Source of the DNA: Aeromonas popoffii
GTDB lineage: Bacteria; Pseudomonadota; Gammaproteobacteria; Enterobacterales; Aeromonadaceae
Direction: 5' to 3'
Assembly (NCBI RefSeq): GCF_000820025.1
Contig: NZ_CDBI01000057.1
Coordinates: 54,946-118,945 of the forward strand
DNA: 64,000 nt
Part shown: positions 1 to 8,796 of the stretch, one piece after another
Layout of the letters: each line of letters opens with the position of its first letter
How positions within the stretch are numbered: position 1 is the stretch's first letter
The notes under the pieces: model-generated
Told to the model about the DNA's origin: nothing
What the model saw: only the letters and a program-made list of their open reading frames with translations
The model's database searches: none
Position numbers and translations under genes: made by a program

Positions 1-1065
1 CGGCCTCTGGGTCATCTTGAGGAAGTCCGCCACGATCAGGCGAGCACTGCGAAACGCGGTATCGCCTGAGGTGATGGGCAGGATCACCACGCCGAGGATG
101 GCGAGGATGCCGCCCACGGTGCCGAGCAGGCTGGTGGAGACTTCATGTACCACAGCCGCCGGGCCGCCGTTGGCCATGGTGGCGTTGAGCGCTTCGGTGC
201 TGTCGTAGAAGGAGAGACCCAGGGTACACCAGATGAGAGCGATGATCCCTTCACCGATCATTGCGCCGTAGAAGATGAAGCGACCGGACTTTTCGTTCTG
301 CATGCAGCGAGCCATCAGCGGTGACTGGGTGGCGTGAAAGCCCGATACCGCGCCACAGGCGATGGTGATGAACAGCAGCGGCCACAGCGGCAACTCGGTC
401 GGGTGCAGGTTGGAGAAGTCCATCCCTGTGTTGTAGAAGCCTTTGCCGGAGACAATCAGACCAATGATAAGGCCGACTGACATGAACACCAGCAGTGCGC
501 CGAAGATGGGGTAGAAACGGCCGATGATCTTGTCGATGGGGACGATGGTCGCCAGGATGTAGTAGGCAAAAATCGCCACAATCCAGTAGACCATATCGGT
601 GGAGGTGAGGTTGGCGAGCAAGCCTGCCGGGCTCAGCACGAACACCACGCCAACCAGCATCAGCAGTACCACGGCAAACAGGTTCATGAAGTGCTTGGCG
701 ACGGTGCCCAGATGCTCGCCGACCACGGTCGGTACCGAAGCGCCCTTGGCGCGCACCGACAGCATGCCGGAGAAGTAGTCGTGTACTGCGCCGGCGAAGA
801 TGCAGCCAAACACGATCCACAGCATGGCGACCGGGCCGTAGAGGGCACCGAGGATGGGACCGAAGATGGGGCCGACGCCTGCGATGTTGAGCAGTTGTAC
901 CAGATAGACTTTTTTGTCCGACATGGGGACATAGTCCACCCCGTCAGCCATGGTGATGGCGGGGGTGGCGCGCTCGGGTTTCGGGCCGAATATCCGCTCG
1001 ATGAATTTGCCATATATGAAATAGCCGGCGACAAGTAGGCCGACACATAGGAAGAACCAGATCAT
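1..1065 (-). CDS. cstA: CstA-family peptide/pyruvate transporter (3' end outside window)
   Basis: Inner-membrane transporter of the carbon-starvation (CstA/BtsT) family; members import peptides or pyruvate with protons. Only the first 355 codons are present and the frame is open to the window edge. The protein begins MIWFFLCVGLL, directly in a membrane segment, and shows family motifs such as ERATPAITMADGVDYVP and GFHATQSPLMARC, with many hydrophobic helices. It lacks the N-terminal extension of E. coli CstA and BtsT, so it belongs to the shorter CstA subgroup. A GGAG lies 7 bases before the start. It follows btsS-btsR on the same strand after 140 bp, so it is probably the target of that sensor pair. 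Pyruvate versus peptide as substrate cannot be decided from sequence. Confidence 0.88.
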   Translation of the reverse strand, partial: MIWFFLCVGLLVAGYFIYGKFIERIFGPKPERATPAITMADGVDYVPMSDKKVYLVQLLNIAGVGPIFGPILGALYGPVAMLWIVFGCIFAGAVHDYFSGMLSVRAKGASVPTVVGEHLGTVAKHFMNLFAVVLLMLVGVVFVLSPAGLLANLTSTDMVYWIVAIFAYYILATIVPIDKIIGRFYPIFGALLVFMSVGLIIGLIVSGKGFYNTGMDFSNLHPTELPLWPLLFITIACGAVSGFHATQSPLMARCMQNEKSGRFIFYGAMIGEGIIALIWCTLGLSFYDSTEALNATMANGGPAAVVHEVSTSLLGTVGGILAILGVVILPITSGDTAFRSARLIVADFLKMTQRP

Positions 1066-1205
1066 TACTACGCTCCTGCATTGTTATTTTTTAGTATGCG
1101 TCGCGAGTTTAAAACGCTTGCTTCTCTCTGGCAGGCGAAACCTCCCGAGTGGCGCTTTGGCGCGCCGAGTGGTCAGCGGCTGTGATCAGGCGCACATTCC
1201 CTGGG

Positions 1206-1910
1206 TCAGTCCAGCCCCAGTTGATCTTTTAGCTCCTTGAGATAGCGACGGCTGACCGGCACCCGGGCGCCGCTCGGCGTGAGGATCTCTGCCAGCTGGT
1301 TATCCAGCAGCCGGATCTCGAAGATGGCCTTGGGGGAGACCAGGTACTGGCGGTGGCAACGCAACAGGAGGCTCTTCTCCTCCAGGGATTTGAGGGTGAG
1401 CTGGGTGTGGAACAGCTCCCCCTGACAAGCCACGTGGACGCCGCCGAGATCGGAAAAGGCATACTCCACCTGAGCGATCGGCAGCAGCCGTACCCGATTG
1501 TGCAGATAGCCCGGAATGTGTTCGATGGTGGGGGCCAGCCGCTCGACCGGCTGCGGGGAGATATCCTGCTTGAGGCGAGCCAGCGTCTTGGCCAGCCGTG
1601 CCGGTTCCACCGGTTTGAGCAGGTAGTCGAAGGCGTTCTCCTCAAATGCCTGAATGGCATACTCGTCGAAGGCGGTGACAAACACGATGCGGGGCAGGGG
1701 ATCGAGCATGGCTACCAGTTCCATGCCGCTCAGCTTGGGCATCTGGATGTCGAGAAACACCACATCCGGTTTGAGCTGCTGGATCAGTGGCAGCGCCTCG
1801 ATGGCGTTGGCCGCTTCACCGACTATCTCGATGGCGGGATCGCTGGCAAGGTGCAGTTTCAGCTCCTCGCGGGCGTAATGTTCGTCATCAACAATCAGGG
1901 TGCGGATCAT
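1206..1910 (-). CDS. btsR: LytTR-type response regulator BtsR
   Basis: DNA-binding response regulator, 234 aa. Receiver domain at about residues 1-120 with acidic pocket DDE at 8-10, phospho-acceptor Asp54 in FLDIQMP and a conserved TAFDEYAI segment; LytTR DNA-binding domain at about 130-234, ending in VSRRYLKELKDQLGL. The sequence closely parallels E. coli BtsR (YehT), which answers external pyruvate through BtsS. The start at MIRTLIVDDE was chosen over an upstream in-frame ATG because the receiver fold begins there and it creates the ATGA overlap with the btsS stop, implying translational coupling. The likely target is the downstream CstA-family gene, which is unlinked from btsSR in E. coli. 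Confidence 0.93.
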   Translation of the reverse strand: MIRTLIVDDEHYAREELKLHLASDPAIEIVGEAANAIEALPLIQQLKPDVVFLDIQMPKLSGMELVAMLDPLPRIVFVTAFDEYAIQAFEENAFDYLLKPVEPARLAKTLARLKQDISPQPVERLAPTIEHIPGYLHNRVRLLPIAQVEYAFSDLGGVHVACQGELFHTQLTLKSLEEKSLLLRCHRQYLVSPKAIFEIRLLDNQLAEILTPSGARVPVSRRYLKELKDQLGLD

Positions 1911-3577
1911 GGTTGCTCCTTGGGGATGGTGAACGAAACCCGGGTCCACTGCTCCGGCTCGCACGCAATGGTCACGCCGTAGCGCTCGCCAAAGGCGCTC
2001 TTGAGCCGTCGGTCGACGATGGTCATGCCAAGACCGTCACCGGCGGGCCTTTCTTGCCAGGCGCCGGCGTTGTCTTCCACATGGATGGTGACACTGGTGG
2101 TATGTTCCTCGGTATAGAGGCGAATGCGCCCCTGTTCCAGCAGCGTCGAGATGCCGTGCTTGATGGCATTTTCGATCAGCGGCTGCAGGGTGAAGCTTGG
2201 CAGGCGCAAGGTGGCCAGGTGGAGCGGGATCTCGTTGACCACCGTCAATCGGTCGCCAAAACGGGCTAGCTCGATCTCCAGATAAGACTGGCAGTGCTCC
2301 TGCTCCTCCTGCAGGGTGGCCAGCCCGCTCTGGCGCTTGAGGTTCTTGCGAAAGAACAGCGACAGGTGCAGCAGCAGATCCCGCGCCTTGTCGGGATCGC
2401 GCCGGGTGATGGCACTGATGGTATTGAGGGTGTTGAACAAAAAATGGGGGTTGATCTGGGCCTGGATAAGTTTCAACTCGGACTGCACCAGCAGCCGCTG
2501 ATGCTGCTCCAGCCGACCGGCCAGCAGTTGCTGTGACAGCAGGTTGGCAATCCCTTCCCCCAGGGTGTGGTTGATCTTGAGAAACAGCCGCTTCTTCGGT
2601 TCATAGAGTTTGATGGTGCCGATCACCCCCTTGTCACCCTGCAGCGGGATCACGAGCACAGAGCCCAGCTGGCAAGCAGGCGAGAGGCTGCAGCGATAGG
2701 GCTGGCTGTTGCCATCGGCAAACAGCACCTTGTTGTGCGTGATGGCCTTCATGGTGGTGGCTGACGCGATGGGCGTACCTGGCAGATGGTGATCTTCTCC
2801 GATGCCGATAAAAGCGAGGATCTTGTCGGTATCCGTGATGGCGACAGCACCTACGCCGGTCTCCTCCTGAATGATGCGGGCAATCTTGCGGCTCGCCTCC
2901 GGGGTAAAGCCCTGGCTCATGATGCCGACCGTGCGATTGGCGATATTGAGCGCTTTGGCGGAGAAGACCCGGGAGAATTTTTCATACATCCGCTGCTGGT
3001 CGCGGATCATGCTGATAAAGAGCGCGGCGCCGCAGGAGTTGGCCAGGATCATGGGGGTGGCGATGGTGCGCACCAGCAGCAGAGCCTGCTCGAACGGGGT
3101 GGCCACCAGCAGGATGATCAGCATCTGCATGATCTCGGCATAGAGGGTGGTAAAGAAGGCGATACGCGGTTCAAACAGGGCATCTGTCCGCCCGGAGCGC
3201 ATCAGCCGCCAGTGCACCAGCCCCCCCAGCAAGCCCTCAAGGGTGGTGGAGATGGCGCAGGCGAGATCGGTAAATCCCCCTAGCGTGTAGCGGTGCAGGC
3301 CACCGGTCAGCCCTACCAGAAAGCCCACCAGCGGGCCTCCCAGCAGCCCCCCCAATACGGCGCCGACTGCCCGGGTGTTGGCGATGGCATCATCGATATC
3401 GAGCCCGACATAGGTGCCGAGGATGCAAAAGCTGGAAAAAATAATGTATATCAGTATCTTGTGAGGAAGTCTGACGGAATAGTTGGCCAGGGGACGCAGC
3501 AGCGGACTCTTGGAGAAGAGATAGGCGATCACCAGACTGACGCTCATCTGTTGAAGCAGGGAGAGGACCAACTGCAT
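1907..3577 (-). CDS. btsS: sensor histidine kinase BtsS (LytS family)
   Basis: Membrane sensor kinase, 556 aa. An N-terminal LytS-type multi-helix membrane domain (about 1-190, with GGLLGGPLVGFLVGLTGGLHRY) is followed by a GAF-like domain (about 225-360) and a HisKA_7TM/HATPase module. The phospho-acceptor is His378 in QINPHFLFNTLN, the N box is LIENAIKHG, and the C-terminus is an ATP-binding domain. It matches E. coli BtsS (YehU), a high-affinity pyruvate sensor, over the full length. The start has a GAGGA box. Its stop overlaps the btsR start. The 353-bp upstream gap carries its promoter and an apparently independent, oppositely oriented small RNA. Confidence 0.93.
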   Translation of the reverse strand: MQLVLSLLQQMSVSLVIAYLFSKSPLLRPLANYSVRLPHKILIYIIFSSFCILGTYVGLDIDDAIANTRAVGAVLGGLLGGPLVGFLVGLTGGLHRYTLGGFTDLACAISTTLEGLLGGLVHWRLMRSGRTDALFEPRIAFFTTLYAEIMQMLIILLVATPFEQALLLVRTIATPMILANSCGAALFISMIRDQQRMYEKFSRVFSAKALNIANRTVGIMSQGFTPEASRKIARIIQEETGVGAVAITDTDKILAFIGIGEDHHLPGTPIASATTMKAITHNKVLFADGNSQPYRCSLSPACQLGSVLVIPLQGDKGVIGTIKLYEPKKRLFLKINHTLGEGIANLLSQQLLAGRLEQHQRLLVQSELKLIQAQINPHFLFNTLNTISAITRRDPDKARDLLLHLSLFFRKNLKRQSGLATLQEEQEHCQSYLEIELARFGDRLTVVNEIPLHLATLRLPSFTLQPLIENAIKHGISTLLEQGRIRLYTEEHTTSVTIHVEDNAGAWQERPAGDGLGMTIVDRRLKSAFGERYGVTIACEPEQWTRVSFTIPKEQP

Positions 3578-3735
3578 AAAAAACGTTCCTCAGAGTCCGT
3601 GCCGAAAAAAGCGGCAGTCATGAATAAGTGTGATCAGGATCTTGTTCTGTGAGCAAGGTGCGTTCGATTGTGGGCGAAGTTTGCCAGAAACGTGAAATAA
3701 AACCATATCAAATCAGCATGTTAAATTGATATTTG

Positions 3736-3741
3736 TATAAT
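3736..3741 (+). promoter_or_regulatory. -10 element of the candidate small RNA
   Basis: A perfect TATAAT preceded by TTTG. No good -35 hexamer is visible at 17 bp (TCAGCA), so the promoter either depends on the -10 context or on an activator. The expected start is near A3748/G3749, about 18 bases before the first helix of the folded RNA. Confidence 0.5.
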
Positions 3742-3747
3742 CGCCCC

Positions 3748-3843
3748 AGGGTTGGTATTGCTGGATGGAGCATGAATGTATCCGCTGGATACGCCACACG
3801 GAGGTGGCATGCTCCGCCCGGCCCCCTGGCTGGGCGTTTTTTA
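3748..3843 (+). ncRNA. candidate small RNA with three-way junction and terminator
   Basis: About 95 nt between btsS and the HD-GYP gene, on the strand opposite both. GGAGCATG (3767-3774) pairs perfectly with CATGCTCC (3808-3815). Inside are two more helices, GTATCC/GGATAC (3778-3783 with 3787-3792, loop GCT) and CCAC/GTGG (3794-3797 with 3804-3807, loop ACGGAG). Directly after comes a strong rho-independent terminator, and upstream a TATAAT. No gene follows on this strand, so it is not a leader. The ACGGA loop resembles the CsrA/RsmA recognition motif in a hairpin loop, which suggests but does not prove CsrA binding. I do not recognise the RNA family. Confidence 0.55.
3815..3842 (+). terminator. 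rho-independent terminator of the candidate small RNA
   Basis: Nine-pair stem CGCCCGGCC / GGCTGGGCG (one G-U pair), loop CCCT, followed by six T. Confidence 0.8.
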
Positions 3844-3903
3844 TCCAGGGTCGGCAGTGACCCCTTTTGAAGGTAATTGGGCAATTATTCAGGTTTGTCC
3901 AAT

Positions 3904-3932
3904 GAGTTATCCCCAGCTTCTGGGGATAACTC
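3904..3932. repeat. 13-bp perfect inverted repeat over the HD-GYP stop codon
   Basis: GAGTTATCCCCAG (3904-3916), loop CTT, CTGGGGATAACTC (3920-3932). It overlaps the stop of the HD-GYP gene. There is no T-run on either side, so it is a poor rho-independent terminator; it may protect the mRNA 3' end or assist termination. Confidence 0.6.
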
Positions 3933-5166
3933 AGAAGGCAAAATAGTAACAGAAGCGCCGGGTAAGGTTAAAAAACAGCCTTTGTCCCTCATCCAGGTCT
4001 TCTTGCTTGATAAATGACTTGATGGTGCGCTCATCCTCCCGCAGATCCAGCATGGCCACCCCTTCCGGTCGCTGCGCTTTGAGGTAGGGCAGTACCTTGG
4101 GTTTGAGGGGCATGGTGGGCTCGGTTGAGAGCACCAGCGCCACAGAGTCGTCGGAGAGCTGCACCAGCGAACCGGGGGGATAGACTCCCAACACCTTGAT
4201 CAGCAGCTTGACCAGGTCCTGATCGAACTTCTTCTGGGACAGCTTGTAGAGCTGGCTGATGGCCTGGCTCGGGGCGGCCGGGGTCGCACTGCTGCGCGGG
4301 TGCAGCAGCTCGTCATAGTAGTCCACCAGTCCGATTATCCGTGCCAGTGGCGGGATCTCGCCGCCCTTGATGCCCAGAGGAAAGCCGCTGCCATCGAGCC
4401 GCTCGTGGTGCAGATGGGCCACCTGGCGGATCTTGAACTCAAATGCCTGCAACTGGGTCAGCATCTCCAGCCCGTACTGGGGATGCATGTTGAGAAAGTT
4501 TTGCTCTGACTTGTTGAGATCCCCTCGTTTCTGGGTGATCTGGCTCGGGATTCTCAGCTCTCCGATATCGTGTACAAGGCCTGCCAGTCCAGTCTCCTCG
4601 ATCTCGATGGGGTTCATGCCGAGTTCCCGGGCCATCAGCATGGCGATGAAAGCCACGTTCAGGCTGTGCTGCAGCAATATGTCGGTGTGCGGGCTGCGAA
4701 TGAGATGCAGGCCGAGTGGCCCCTCGTGTTCACTGATACGGGCGGCGGCATTGCGCACTATTTGCGCCGTATTAGCCAGCCCTTCGTCAGGCTTGAGGTT
4801 GAGGGCCCCCAGTGCATCGCGCAGCTCGGACATGGATTGGCCAAAGGCTTTGTCGGCGGCGCGCAGGGAGCGGCGGAAAGCTTTCTCGTCGAAGGGAGTG
4901 AGGCCCGTGTCTATGACCTCATCGATGATCGACAGATCGGGGCCGGCGGCGGGAATATCGCCGCGCAAGATGGGCTCTATGGGCAGGTCGCTTTTGTCCG
5001 GATCCACCATCAACAGATTGAGGTCGAGATGGCGAATGATGTCGAGTTGTTGCTGATCCTTGATCTTGAAGGCATTGAACATAAAAGGGTGACTGGTCCA
5101 TCCCGTGGGGAGATGGATGTAGTGGCCGATCCGTAACTGCTCTATCGAGGCTTGTATCAGCGACAT
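3931..5166 (-). CDS. HD-GYP domain protein, cyclic-di-GMP phosphodiesterase
   Basis: Cytosolic signalling protein, 411 aa, predicted to hydrolyse c-di-GMP. The N-terminal DUF3391 region (about 1-130) is typical of HD-GYP proteins of this group. The HD-GYP domain spans about 150-350: HD at 199-200 in LVHDIGE, HHE at 253-255, and the GYP-like loop DGSGFP at 258-263. The lysine usually found after HDIG is glutamate here, while the metal-binding histidines and aspartates are kept, so activity is likely but unproven. The gene stands alone. The start has only a weak ribosome site. A long inverted repeat covers its stop codon. Confidence 0.88.
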   Translation of the reverse strand: MSLIQASIEQLRIGHYIHLPTGWTSHPFMFNAFKIKDQQQLDIIRHLDLNLLMVDPDKSDLPIEPILRGDIPAAGPDLSIIDEVIDTGLTPFDEKAFRRSLRAADKAFGQSMSELRDALGALNLKPDEGLANTAQIVRNAAARISEHEGPLGLHLIRSPHTDILLQHSLNVAFIAMLMARELGMNPIEIEETGLAGLVHDIGELRIPSQITQKRGDLNKSEQNFLNMHPQYGLEMLTQLQAFEFKIRQVAHLHHERLDGSGFPLGIKGGEIPPLARIIGLVDYYDELLHPRSSATPAAPSQAISQLYKLSQKKFDQDLVKLLIKVLGVYPPGSLVQLSDDSVALVLSTEPTMPLKPKVLPYLKAQRPEGVAMLDLREDERTIKSFIKQEDLDEGQRLFFNLTRRFCYYFAF

Positions 5167-5228
5167 GTGCTAACTCGAGGTCCATGAATGCTTACCAACA
5201 AGCTAGCAAAATTAGAGAGATAGACAAA

Positions 5229-5257
5229 CAAAAAAGCCCGCGCATGTGCGCGGGCTC
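5229..5257 (-). terminator. terminator of adhE
   Basis: GCCCGCGCA / TGCGCGGGC stem (5236-5255) with a run of T on the minus strand at 5229-5235. Confidence 0.85.
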
Positions 5258-5276
5258 TCTAGTTCAAGTCCGATTA

Positions 5277-7952
5277 TCAGGCCTTGGATTTTTTCTTGTT
5301 GTCCGCCTTGGTCTCAGCCTTGGCTTCCACCTTGGTTGCGACTCGTGCTTCCTCGGTAAAGGGGCGACCGTAGTAGGTGTCCATCAGTATGGCTTTGAGC
5401 TCGGTGATCAGCGGGTAGCGCGGGTTGGCACCGGTGCACTGGTCATCGAAGGCTTCCAGCGCCAGCTGGTCAACCTTGGCCAGGAAGTCGGCTTCGTTCA
5501 CGCCTGCTTCACGGATGGAGGCAGGGATGCCCAGAGTGGCTTTCAGCTCATCCAGCCAGGCCAGCAGCTTCTCGATCTTGGCAGCGGTACGGTCACCGGC
5601 TGCGCTCAGACCCAGGTGGTCAGCCACTTCGGCATAACGACGGCGAGCTTGCGGACGGTCGTACTGGGAGAACGCAGTCTGCTTGGTCGGGTTGTCGTTG
5701 GCGTTGTAACGGATCACGTTGCTGATCAGCAGGGCGTTGGCCAGGCCGTGCGGAATGTGGAATTCTGCACCCAATTTGTGTGCCATGGAGTGACACACAC
5801 CCAGGAAGGCGTTGGCAAACGCGATACCGGCGATGGTGGCTGCGTTGTGTACTTTCTCGCGAGCAACCGGATCGTTGGCACCGTTCTGGTAGCTGGACGG
5901 CAGGTACTCTTTCAGCAGTTTCAGGGCTTGCAGCGCCTGACCGTCTGAGTACTCGTTGGCCAGTACGGAAACGTAGGCTTCCATGGCGTGAGTGACTGCA
6001 TCCACACCGCCGAAGGCGCACAGGGATTTGGGCATGTTCATGACCAGGTTGGCATCCACGATGGCCATGTTCGGGGTCAGCTCGTAGTCAGCCAGCGGGT
6101 ACTTCATGCCGGTGGCGTCGTCGGTCACGACCGCAAACGGGGTGACTTCAGAACCGGTACCGGAAGTGGTGGTGATACAGACCAGTTCGGCCTTCACGCC
6201 CATTTTCGGGAACTTGTAGATACGCTTGCGAATGTCCATAAAGCGCATGGCAAGATCTTCAAACGCGGTATCCGGGTGCTCGTACATGACCCACATGATC
6301 TTGGCGGCATCCATTGGTGAACCACCACCCAGTGCCAGGATAACGTCCGGCTTGAAGGAGTTGGCCATCTCGGCGCCCTTGCGAACCACCGACAGCGTCG
6401 GGTCAGCTTCTACTTCGTAGAATACTTCCACTTCCATGTTCAGCTTCTTGAGCAGACGAACCACGTCGTCGGCATAGCCGTTGTTGAACAGGAAGCGGTC
6501 GGTGACAACCATTGCACGCTTTTTGCCTTCCAGATCACCGAGGGCGATCGGCAGGGAGCCACGACGGAAATAGATGGATTTCGGAAGTTTGTGCCACAGC
6601 ATATTTTCTGCCCGTTTTGCGACTGTCTTCTTGTTGATCAGGTGCTTGGGACCGACGTTCTCGGAGATGGAGTTGCCACTCCAGGAGCCGCAACCCAGGG
6701 TCAGGGAAGGAGCAAGAGCAAAGTTGTACAGGTCACCGATACCACCCTGGGTGGAGGGGGTGTTGATCAGGATACGAGCGGTCTTCATCTTGTCGCCGAA
6801 GTATCTGATACGGTCCTGGTTGCGATCCTGGTCGGTGTACAGACCAGAGGTGTGACCGATACCACCGATGTTGACCATGGTGCAGGCCATCTCGACGGCT
6901 TCTTCGAAGTTCTTGGCGCGGAACATACCCAGGGTCGGGGAGAGCTTCTCATGAGCGAACTCATCTTCAGCGCACAATTCCAGGCCTTCACCGATCAGGA
7001 TCTTGGTGGTGGCAGGCACAGTCACGCCAGCCATGGCGGCGATCTTGGTGGCCGGCTGGCCGACGATATCTGCGTTCAGCGCGCCGTTGATCAGCAGCAC
7101 TTTACGTACCTTGTCCGCTTCATCTTTGGACAGGATGTAGCCATCGTGGTTGGAGAAACGCTCTTTCACCTGGTTGTAGATGGAGTCAACGACGATAACA
7201 GCTTGCTCGGAAGCACAGACCACACCGTTGTCGAAGGTCTTGGACATCAGAATGGAGGCAACGGCGCGTTTTACATCGGCGGTTTCGTCGATGACGATCG
7301 GCACGTTACCGGCACCCACACCGATAGCAGGCTTACCGGAAGAGTAAGCGGCTTTCACCATGCCCGGGCCACCGGTGGCCAGGATCAGGTTGATGTCGTT
7401 GTGCTTCATCAGCGCGTTAGAGAGCTCAACGGACGGTTGATCGATCCAGCCGATGATGTCTTTCGGTGCACCAGCGGCCACGGCTGCGTCCAGTACCAGC
7501 TTGGCTGCGGTATTGGTGGAGTTCTTGGCACGTGGGTGCGGGGAGAAGATGATGGCGTTGCGGGTCTTCAGGGAGATCAACGATTTGAAGATCGCGGTAG
7601 CGGTCGGGTTGGTGGTCGGAACGATACCGCAGATGATACCGACCGGCTCGGCGATGATCATGGTGCCCATCTCGTCATCCTGGCTCAGGATGCCGCAGGT
7701 CTTCTCGTCTTTGTATGCGTTGTAGATGTATTCGGAGGCGAAGTGGTTCTTGATAACCTTGTCTTCGATGATCCCCATACCGGACTCTTCCACGGCCATC
7801 TGGGCCAGGGGGATACGGGCATTGCTGGCGGCCAGGGCGGCGGCACGGAAAACCTTGTCTACCTGCTCTTGCGAGAAGCTGGCGAATTCACGCTGTGCTT
7901 CTTTAACGCGGGCGACCAGTGCATCCAGTTCGGCCAAATTGGTTACTGCCAT
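5277..7952 (-). CDS. adhE: bifunctional acetaldehyde-CoA / alcohol dehydrogenase
   Basis: Fermentative enzyme of 891 aa that reduces acetyl-CoA to acetaldehyde and then ethanol with NADH; forms cytosolic filaments (spirosomes) in other bacteria. The N-terminal aldehyde dehydrogenase half (about 1-440) carries the catalytic cysteine in GVVCASEQ near residue 247. The C-terminal iron alcohol dehydrogenase half carries [18 protein letters not shown] and the metal-binding histidines in CHSMAHKLG and [10 protein letters not shown]. The C-terminal tail is Lys/Ala/Glu-rich and longer than usual. It is monocistronic with its own terminator and has an FNR-like box about 160 bp upstream. ychE-opp nearby matches the E. 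coli order. Confidence 0.97.
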   Translation of the reverse strand: MAVTNLAELDALVARVKEAQREFASFSQEQVDKVFRAAALAASNARIPLAQMAVEESGMGIIEDKVIKNHFASEYIYNAYKDEKTCGILSQDDEMGTMIIAEPVGIICGIVPTTNPTATAIFKSLISLKTRNAIIFSPHPRAKNSTNTAAKLVLDAAVAAGAPKDIIGWIDQPSVELSNALMKHNDINLILATGGPGMVKAAYSSGKPAIGVGAGNVPIVIDETADVKRAVASILMSKTFDNGVVCASEQAVIVVDSIYNQVKERFSNHDGYILSKDEADKVRKVLLINGALNADIVGQPATKIAAMAGVTVPATTKILIGEGLELCAEDEFAHEKLSPTLGMFRAKNFEEAVEMACTMVNIGGIGHTSGLYTDQDRNQDRIRYFGDKMKTARILINTPSTQGGIGDLYNFALAPSLTLGCGSWSGNSISENVGPKHLINKKTVAKRAENMLWHKLPKSIYFRRGSLPIALGDLEGKKRAMVVTDRFLFNNGYADDVVRLLKKLNMEVEVFYEVEADPTLSVVRKGAEMANSFKPDVILALGGGSPMDAAKIMWVMYEHPDTAFEDLAMRFMDIRKRIYKFPKMGVKAELVCITTTSGTGSEVTPFAVVTDDATGMKYPLADYELTPNMAIVDANLVMNMPKSLCAFGGVDAVTHAMEAYVSVLANEYSDGQALQALKLLKEYLPSSYQNGANDPVAREKVHNAATIAGIAFANAFLGVCHSMAHKLGAEFHIPHGLANALLISNVIRYNANDNPTKQTAFSQYDRPQARRRYAEVADHLGLSAAGDRTAAKIEKLLAWLDELKATLGIPASIREAGVNEADFLAKVDQLALEAFDDQCTGANPRYPLITELKAILMDTYYGRPFTEEARVATKVEAKAETKADNKKKSKA

Positions 7953-8112
7953 GTTTATCTCCTGATGATTTGAAAACTGTTTAGTAAGAGCTTGGCAATG
8001 CCCGGCAATTATAGTCGCCTTGTCAAGGCGAGAATCACTACAAGGGGGTATTTACATGCCTTACTAAATTGCTTTCTGAGTCGATTATAGAGCGCGGCTG
8101 ACTCAGAAAAAG

Positions 8113-8126
8113 TTGATCTGGATCAT
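8113..8126. promoter_or_regulatory. FNR-like box upstream of adhE
   Basis: TTGATCTGGATCAT matches the FNR consensus TTGAT-N4-ATCAA at 9 of 10 positions. It lies about 160 bp before the adhE start, which fits anaerobic activation of a fermentation gene. Confidence 0.5.
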
Positions 8127-8247
8127 GTGTAACAAAAGAACAAAAGAAATTTTGTTTCACAATACATGTCTTTTGGATGTTACACGAATGTAGCTTGAGG
8201 AGAAAGTGGACTGAATGGCGCGTGAACAAGGCGCTACACACCATCTT

Positions 8248-8532
8248 TCAAGCAGTTAGCACGATTACGTCCCGGTGTCCTCGGGTCGGGGCCTGGGGCA
8301 GTATGGGGGCCGTATTGTGATAGAAACGGCGATCATCCAGGAGCAGATACCCACCAGCGTTTAATTCTTGTTGAAAAAATGGTTGTTCTTTTAATCCATG
8401 ATCGCGCTGAAGATGGCCGCCACTGACACCCTCATTGCCGCCGGTCAAAAAAGCCGAGCAGGGGATCGACCGTGCCTGCCGGCTGCGAAGCCAGGCGCCA
8501 TTGCAACTTGATGTCCATATCAATCATTAAAA
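8248..8532 (-). pseudogene. remnant of a 2OG-Fe(II) dioxygenase-family gene
   Basis: The minus strand encodes a C-terminal piece with LLLDDRRFYHNTAPI and RGHRDVIVLTA, the ending I associate with the 2OG-Fe dioxygenase family PF10014, preceded by SGGHLQ, which fits the stretch just before it. Nothing like the remaining roughly 150 N-terminal residues is present. A second frame starting at MIDMDIKLQWRLASQPAG runs for about 30 codons and ends in TGA close to where the first frame becomes recognisable. This suggests an internal deletion joining the two ends plus a frameshift. The family call rests on motif memory only. Confidence 0.5.
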
Positions 8533-8796
8533 AATCCTTGTTTGCTGAGAGAAAATGTCGCACCAAAACGGCATGGCCACATAAAACTCGAAGTGATTTT
8601 ATCAGCGTGTTAAATGGTGACGATGTTTATTAACAAATCAATATGTTGAATTTTGGCTATACATTAGAGGAACTAACTGAAAAGCCACGGAAAGGGTGAG
8701 ATTATTTGATTGGTGCAGGTTGAGGGCATGGTGTAAATTTACGCTCGGTTTATCGGGGTGGCCCGCGTGGCTTTGCTTACCTTCTGGATGGCGCCT

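Noticed and set aside
6591..7973. Long plus-strand open frame (460 codons) opposite adhE
   Set aside because: Antisense shadow of a strongly conserved gene; composition His/Gly/Asp-rich as expected from the GC-rich complementary frame, no ribosome site, no domain.
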